Of a DNA stretch of 64,000 nucleotides, positions 58,017-64,000 are shown one piece after another; positions within the stretch are counted from its first letter, which is position 1, and the number at the start of each line of letters is the position of its first letter. The position numbers and the translations under genes are program-made. The stretch comes from Rhynchospora pubera (lineage: Eukaryota; Streptophyta; Magnoliopsida; Poales; Cyperaceae): contig CM051462.1 of the NCBI GenBank assembly GCA_028095005.1, positions 87,245,846 to 87,309,845 of the forward strand, read 5' to 3'. Under the pieces are notes generated by a model, which had not been told where the DNA came from, ran no database searches, and saw only the letters and a program-made list of their open reading frames with translations.

Positions 58017-58329
58017 AGTTCCGTTTGGATGGTGTGGGAATAAGAAGAATAACAGAAGAAGTAAGAATAAGTATTGGGAAGTGTGTAACTTTGTGAAGAG
58101 TTTGGATTGTTGCCTCCGTTTGGATACGTTGAGAAGAAGTAGGAAGAAGGGAAGAAAAAAAAATTATAAACAATCTATGTTCTTCACAAAGTTACACATT
58201 TTCCAATACTTCTTCTCATTTCTTTCCTTCTTCCCTTCTTCCCACACCTATCCAAACGGAGCCGTTTATAATAAATTTATTCCTTTATTCCCTTATTCTC
58301 TTATTCCCACATCTCATCCAAACGGAGCC
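58017..58329. mobile_element. Tourist-like MITE (outer) interrupted by another MITE
   Basis: The left end is AGTTCCGTTTGGATGGTG and the right end CTCATCCAAACGGAGCC. Removing 58112-58266 leaves about 158 bp that align with the intact MITE at 52251-52407. The outer target duplication is no longer clear. Confidence 0.8.
58112..58263. mobile_element. Tourist-like MITE (inner), 152 bp
   Basis: It starts GCCTCCGTTTGGATACG and ends CCTATCCAAACGGAGCC, with GTT on both sides (58109-58111 and 58264-58266). It is a relative of the MITE at 453-597, sharing the GAAGAAGGGAAG and AATTATAAA blocks. It is inserted in the middle of a different MITE subfamily. Confidence 0.85.
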
Positions 58330-58610
58330 AGCGTAAAGAAGACGGAGAGTGGAGCTATGTGGGTCCCAATTTTATATTTATTTGCGTATAGTTTATGAAT
58401 ATGAATCGAGAATGAAATTAGAATTAGCTTCCCCGGATATATTGAGATTATTTTTTTTAAATGGTTAAGAATAAACTTCATCATATTAAGTGTGTTATTT
58501 CTAAATTTTTTCGAAATAAATTTTAAATCGATTTTATTTTGAATCATTTTTAAATTTGGATGTAGATTTGATCCAATATAACTTCTTACTTAAGCATCTA
58601 GACACACGCC

Positions 58611-58760
58611 AATCATTATTATTACTATTACTACTAGTACCACCACACCACTACTACTATTAATATTAATAATAATATTTATTACTATTATTTTTAAAAA
58701 TATAATAATTATTATTAGATTTAACGATAATTATTTTATTATTATTATTAATTAATTTTG
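58611..58760. repeat. ATT/ACT low-complexity tract
   Basis: Imperfect trinucleotide repeats of ATT, ACT and AAT run through this stretch with a CACCACACC interruption. Confidence 0.7.
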
Positions 58761-59658
58761 TAATGATGTATTCATATCAATTATTAATACCAAACTTTGT
58801 CACAAGTGAAATGTATTTATATAAAATTTAATTGAAAATTGTAAAATTTTAATGGAATATTATGTTGTGGACTATAATAGCATATATGTACCCCTAAAAC
58901 CTACCAGACGTATATATTCATTCTTTCTATGCTTAAGGCTGCAAAAGAAGGCGTCGACCGACCTTTGCATCAGTCAAGTCAAATTTCCTTGTCTCATGAG
59001 AAGTAAATGCGAGATTTCCTGGATTTAAATAAAAAGGATGTGTGGGTTTCTTGATAAAACTGTTGCGAAAGAATGCGTCGAAGATGACGATTGCGAAAAA
59101 GAATACAACCGCCCTCAACTAAGGAAATTGATTACTGCCATCTGCAGTTTTATCATCCCTACCATCGCTAAATATAAAACGAACATATACAGCAAACAAA
59201 GTGAACATATAGACGATCTAAGTGAACACATACAAACAAATAAGTTCAATGAAAATAAATTGAATATGCATATAAACTTCTGAACAAGTGATGACAATAC
59301 TTATTTGTTTGTAAGTGTTCACTTAGATCGTCTATATGTTCACCTTATTTACGGTATATGTTCATTTTGTATTTAGCGATGGCTAGAATGATATATTTGA
59401 CGATGTCAATTATAATTCCTGCTCAACTAACGTCTAAAAGTAAACAAATTGTACTTTTACGCATCAATGTTTTTTTTTTACTGATAGAATTCAGTATTAA
59501 TTTTATAAAATATGGTACAATTAATTCAATTAATATCGACCACATGTCGATGATAAAAATCGTAAAAATCCAGCATACAATAAAAAAAACAGGCGCATAT
59601 CGTTTCCGATTTAAGTGTGTGTATATATATAGAATGGCTAATGCGTTATCGTTGGCAC

Positions 59659-59698
59659 GTGTCATCGATGATATTTGTTATTGGATCATCGATGACAC
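59659..59698. repeat. Perfect 14-bp stem hairpin
   Basis: GTGTCATCGATGAT (59659-59672) and ATCATCGATGACAC (59685-59698) are exact inverse complements separated by 12 bp. It lies in the centre of the foldback element. Confidence 0.85.
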
Positions 59699-60011
59699 AT
59701 ATAATCTCAATACACATGAGTCATTTTTCGCGATTCAAAATTCAAACTGTCAATACGAAAATTATCTCACCAATCAAATTACAGAAATGATAACTACCAC
59801 CTCCAATTTTGTTATCCATTCCTATCGCTAAACACAAAATGAACACATAACATAGACAATGTAAACATATAGACAATCAAAATGAACACTTACAAACAAA
59901 TAGGGGTTGCCATCTCATGTTCAGATTTTTTATATGCATATTCAATTCATTTGTATGTGTTTACTTTAATCGGTATATTTGTTCATTTTGTCTATTTCAT
60001 GTGTTCACTTT

Positions 60012-60209
60012 GGGTATGTTTGGAAGTCCATAGAATAAGAACAAGGGAATAAGAACAAGCTATTTCTTGTTTGGCACCATTTAGAACAAGGAGAATAAGA
60101 ACAAAATGAACCTTGTTCTTGTTCCAACAAAACCATGGAACTAGAACAAGAACAAAAATAAGCTTGTTCTTATTCTTGTTCTTATTTCACACCACTTCCA
60201 AACATACCC
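60012..60209. mobile_element. Tourist-like MITE, 198 bp, perfect TIRs
   Basis: It has perfect 16-bp terminal inverted repeats, GGGTATGTTTGGAAGT and ACTTCCAAACATACCC, with TTT on both sides (60009-60011 and 60210-60212). The interior has many AAGAACAAG and CTTGTTCTT words that fold back on each other. It interrupts the right hairpin of the foldback element. The perfect ends suggest recent mobility. Confidence 0.9.
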
Positions 60210-60353
60210 TTTATGTTTAGTGATTGCAAAACTGCAAATGATAATAATCAATTTCCATCAACTTATGTCAAAATTCCAAGTTATACATGGTATGCACGAT
60301 GGAAGAGAATTTAAGGGATGAAGGGTTTCAAATATTCCATAAGTTTGTTAATT

Positions 60354-60774
60354 GGAGAATATTTAATATGCACTGTAGTGTATAGGTAGTTCTATGCATC
60401 ACTAACTTTTTTGGGGTATTTTTGTAAACTGAAAAATTTAAATTAACCAATCTAATCAAAATATTGAAATCTCATAGCAAACCAAATTTTACATTTTTTT
60501 AGATTTTATTACTAATTTTTTCGATTTTTTTAAAACCTGCTATTTTTGGAATGTGTAAATAGTAGCTTGTTTCCAAAAATGGCAAGTTCTAAAAATTTGA
60601 AAAAAATAGTAATAAAATTTCAAAAACTGTAAAATTTGGTTTGCTATGAGATTTCAATATGTAGATTAGATTGGTTAAATTAAATTTGTTAATTTAAAAA
60701 AATACTCCCAAAAAAGTCCGCAGTGCATAGAAATCCCTATGCACTATGCACTATGGTACATATTAAACTTTCTC
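60354..60774. mobile_element. Hairpin element with 9-bp target duplication, 421 bp
   Basis: It starts GGAGAATATTTAATATG and ends CATATTAAACTTTCTC. TTGTTAATT is on both sides (60345-60353 and 60775-60783), an exact 9-bp duplication. The arms are about 190 bp and largely complementary (for instance ATTGAAATCTCATAGCAAAC at 60462-60481 and its inverse at 60641-60659), with a small loop near 60560. Long arms and 9-bp duplication fit a Mutator-like MITE. Confidence 0.85.
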
Positions 60775-60783
60775 TTGTTAATT

Positions 60784-61625
60784 ATGCCACAACTTTATTT
60801 TTATTTTTATGTGTACGTTTTAAATTTTAAAACTCGTGTAAGATTTAAATGATTGATCTTGTTCAATCTCATTAGAGATATGTGTTTACATAATTTTTTT
60901 TTGTTGTAAATTTGAAATATTTTATAATTTAGAATTAAAATCAAATGAACTTGAAAGATTATAAAATTTTATATATGGAAATGCGTCTCATCGGAAATTG
61001 AAGAAGATTTAAAATTTCGGAATCTTTGTTTGACTTTAAATTTTGAAATATAATGATGATATTATGTTGTTGTTAGAAGAAATAATGGAATTAGAACCCT
61101 CATCATTTGATAAGTACTAATTAAATATTGTAGAAAAAATAGTAAAGTGTGCAAATATTAATCGAAATATTTAAGGTCTATAAAATATATATCTACAGAT
61201 AGATTCGTCATGTAATTTGAAAGGCAAACTATTCAAGCATATTTAATTATTTCAATATCCACCAAATTATAACCCTATGTATTATAAAACCATCAAGAGT
61301 TAATTCTAGTTCCGCTTAAAACGTTAAACTTCCCCAACAATCTTTAGATCCCAAAGTCACTATATATAGCATTTAATTTTAGTACCTCTCTTTGATCCAT
61401 GTTTATATTCATGCTGTCGTAGTTGTGTTTCTTTTATGGTACAGCCAAAAAAATTGCAAATGGTTATTTTTAGATATTATAAAATCTCAAAAATCATACT
61501 AAAAATCCACATTTCTTTTGGTACACGTATGTGTTGGTTGACTGCGTGTCGAATCTGAGTTTCCTATTTTTGGAGGATAAATTAATACTAAGTGATTGAG
61601 TGTAGGATGTGGGACTACTCACAGT
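60784..61625. other. No gene seen
   Basis: AT-rich spacer without recognisable signal. Confidence 0.45.
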
Positions 61626-62100
61626 TAGGGGTGGCAAAAAAGCTCGTGGCTCGTGGCTCGCTCGAGAAAAATTCGACTCGATTCGACATTGGCTCGATAC
61701 ATTTGAGCTCGAAGCAAAATTCGACTCGCTCTAAATTAACTCGAAATATAATTTTGTTAACTAATTTATTTATATTAGTGCATAATTTGATATATAATAT
61801 ATTTATTTATTACATATAAATGCTATTTTTATTTAAAATATTTTTATAAAATGAATAAAATACTAGTTTATGAATAAAAATAATATTAAAATTGATAAAT
61901 ATTAATTAATTTGTATATTAATTGCTTGAAAATATATATATAAAGTACTATAATTTAGCTCGACGGGCTCGTTAAGAAACTCGATACAAATTCGATTCGA
62001 TTCGACAAAACTCGAATTAATTTCAAATCAAGCTTGGGCTAAGGTTAGCTCGCTCGAGTTCGACTCGTTTCAAATCAAGCTTGGGCTAAGGTTAGCATTT
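61626..62100. mobile_element. Element with TCGACTCGATTCGAC-type motif arrays at both ends
   Basis: It begins AGGGGTGGCAAAAAAGCTCG. Both ends are rich in CTCGAGAAAAATTCGACTCG-like words in both orientations, separated by plain AT-rich DNA. A 29-bp unit starting TTTCAAATCAAGCTTGGGC is duplicated at 62021-62049 and 62068-62096 at the right. It has no coding capacity. Confidence 0.5.
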
Positions 62101-62539
62101 GACAATTAAATAGATTTTATTGTATATAGATATGAATGGTTACAACATAGTTATTGTCATGCTTTATAATCAATTTTAACAGATAAATTATCAAAGAGAG
62201 CAAAATACATAGGTGCCAAGTTTTGGTAAAATTACTTGTTGGTGTAATGAAGTTCATAACTATTTTCCTCAAGTATAAGAAGTACAATTTTAACCTCCTA
62301 AATATTCATAATTATTCAATTGTGTCTCTTTGTTAAATTATACCCCTGGGCCAAAATTTAATAAGAATCATTCTGTTTAAAATTTATTTCTTTTCAGTCA
62401 TTAGTGTGTATATATATATATGCACAAGCAAGTAAACATTATGCTTGTTTGTCACAATATAAAGTACATTAATTTGTGCCAAACTTTTGTCATAATTGAA
62501 AAATCTATTGCATCAAGAAAGTGTGATAATTAAATATAT

Positions 62540-62932
62540 GAGCAAGGTTCCAGTGTCACACTTTATTTTTATATTTTAAATTTAAATATTTATAATATAA
62601 TCGTCTGATCTTGTTTATTTTAACGACGGATGCATTGTCATAAAATTTTATAATTTTTGAAATTTATTTGATTCTTGATCAAAAGGTCAAAAAATGAACA
62701 AATCAAAACATCTAAAATATATTAATTCTAATATGTCCATTTTTCAATCTGTTGATCAAGTATCAAATAAACTTTAAAAATTATGAAGGTTTTGGATAAT
62801 GCATCTGTCGTTAAAATGAACAAGATCAACGGATTGGATCGGACTATTATATTTTAAATTTTCTCAATTTAAAATAAAAAGTAAACTGCGATATTTGTGG
62901 CACTAAAAAGGTGTGGCACTGGAATCTAGTTC
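62540..62932. mobile_element. Foldback element, 393 bp
   Basis: The left GAGCAAGGTTCCAGTGTCAC and right GTGGCACTGGAATCTAGTTC are inverted repeats; the arms remain complementary inward (CGTCTGATCTTGTTTATTTT facing AAAATGAACAAGATCAACGG). TAATTAAATATAT directly abuts both ends (62527-62539 and 62933-62945), a 13-bp AT-rich direct repeat that would include the target duplication. Confidence 0.75.
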
Positions 62933-63425
62933 TAATTAAATATATATACTGGAGGTGCCCGATATTTGAAATATATGTTAAAATATAATTAAATTTAAAT
63001 TGAGATATAGACGCTGAAATAAAATACAAGATACATTTACTTTCTATAGACTAAAATTCGAGTAATATGATTTATGCATAGAATCTGGTGGTAAATTCGA
63101 GTAATTTGAAATATTATCAGTACGATCAATCTCAGATTGGTACAACAATGTTCGATGATGTGGCGTACTTTATCAGTAGAATTTATTTTAAATCGACAAA
63201 TCTAATTTAATAAATCTACATATGAAATCTTATACAAACCATATTTTACTTTTGAATTTTTTATACTATTCTTTTAATTTTTTTTTTAATCAGTGGTCGA
63301 AGCCACAACTTTTCTTTATTAAGAATAGGTTACCACAAAACAATCACAAAATCAAAACAGTTAACAACACACCTGCTAACTGTACCGGCATTGGTACCCC
63401 AGAATCTCATGTAACAGTGCCCCCT

Positions 63426-63664
63426 TATTATCTATTTATTACAATCCACAGATCAATGCCCAAGTATTTAACATCTAAAACAAAAGAAACAGATCATAGT
63501 ACACGCCATAACTTCTATACAGATTTCCTCCCAGGCATTCATCCAACAGCAGCGCTAGCTGCCATTTTGCATCCCTCTTGCTATCCCTTCCTCATTCGCA
63601 TCAGCGTTGAGCACTTGCAGTGGAAGAGCTTCCAACTTGGGTTGTATGAAAATGGTTTTGCCAA
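63426..63664 (-). CDS. Probable last exon of an unrecognised gene (partial)
   Basis: On the minus strand an acceptor (AAAGTATTCAG) precedes an open exon of 110 nt (63664-63555) reading GKTIFIQPKLEALPLQVLNA then DANEEGIARGMQNGS and a TAG stop. It is followed by a leader-like 3' UTR with an AATAAA signal at 63435-63440. Higher GC, the splice signal and a polyadenylation signal at a sensible distance all suggest a genuine 3' end. Upstream exons would lie beyond 63730 or outside the window, as the last 270 bp are AT-rich and intron-like. The protein is not recognised; a captured exon is an alternative. A longer plus-strand frame over the same bases looks like an antisense shadow. Confidence 0.4.
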
Positions 63665-64000
63665 CTGAATACTTTTACTTTGTTTAAAACTTCTCATATT
63701 TTTTATACAAGCTAATAAGATAAGAAAATTTTTTAAATAACAAGTTTTAAAAAATTCAACAATATAGAGTAAAAAAAATTAAAATATATAATTAGTTTAC
63801 TATGATATTTTGATTTATCGATTTGCATAAAAAATTAAAAAATTAAAAAATTTGATTTATCGATTTGCATAAAAATCGACGAATAATGCACACATAAAAG
63901 ATCGTGCATTTAAAGGATCGTGCATCATAATGTATTATAAACTATCTCTAAATATCTTATATACATAATTCTTTTCACTATTGTGACGATTGTTGAGTAC

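Larger units (their letters stand above)
59123..60256. mobile_element. Foldback element with probable 9-bp duplication, 1.13 kb
   Basis: The left end GGAAATTGATTACTGCC and the right end GATAATAATCAATTTCC are inverted repeats that continue through ATCTGCAGTTTT/CAAAACTGCAAAT. Flanks CTCAACTAA (59114-59122) and ATCAACTTA (60257-60265) match at 7 of 9 positions. Each half is itself a hairpin with GTGAACACATACAAACAAAT-like arms (59140-59400 and 59790-60230). A MITE lies in the right half at 60012-60209. A plus-strand frame of 157 codons at 59358-59831 has no recognised domain. Confidence 0.65.

Noticed and set aside
59358..59831. 157-codon plus-strand open frame
   Set aside because: It lies inside a foldback element, has low-complexity composition and no recognisable domain.
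63222..63668. 148-codon plus-strand open frame
   Set aside because: The opposite strand has a better gene model with splice acceptor, stop and polyadenylation signal; the plus frame lacks motifs and runs into AT-rich sequence.

Overview
This is an AT-rich plant nuclear window, most likely from a eudicot. The evidence is a plant-specific DUF761 gene, a C2H2 gene with the plant QALGGH signature and EAR motifs, intron signals, and only plant transposon families. No species is claimed. Host genes are sparse. Three look intact: a GT31 galactosyltransferase-like gene (16792-17685, minus), a DUF761 gene (26016-26432, minus) and a single-finger C2H2 repressor-like gene (53273-53668, plus). A probable last exon of an unrecognised gene lies at 63555-63664 (minus), and a frame-broken gene remnant at 15770-16127 (minus).

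The rest is mostly mobile DNA, and many elements can be delimited to the base by target-site duplications (TSDs). At the left, a hAT-like MITE (698-10440, 8-bp TSD CCTCTGTC) is split by a 9.56-kb non-autonomous CACTA element (725-10283, TSD CTA). The CACTA carries a succinate dehydrogenase iron-sulfur subunit exon with both splice sites, the start of ribosomal protein eL29, and a GC-rich coding-like piece, all on the minus strand. It was itself invaded by a long-inverted-repeat Mutator-like element (7411-8396, 9-bp TSD), which contains a tiny poly(A) insertion.

Two related non-autonomous Helitrons follow (19272-25745 and 37718-41881); the first holds exon-like fragments. Between them lie a LINE remnant, a degenerate LTR-retrotransposon gag with primer site, and nested solo LTRs (34588-36342 inside 34197-37545, itself inside another element's LTR). 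Further right are nested Mutator-like foldbacks (42699-44171 around 43392-43995), a deleted Copia element with a perfect TSD (46149-49030), another Mutator-like element (49263-50055), an uninterrupted copy of the 1.57-kb solo LTR (50568-52140), Tourist-like MITEs including a nested pair (58017-58329), and several hairpin elements at 59-63 kb.

No tRNA, rRNA or CRISPR array was recognised. The most distinctive content is the multi-gene-capturing CACTA inside a hAT MITE, a group of foldback elements with 9-bp TSDs, and five ultra-short poly(A) insertions flanked by direct repeats.
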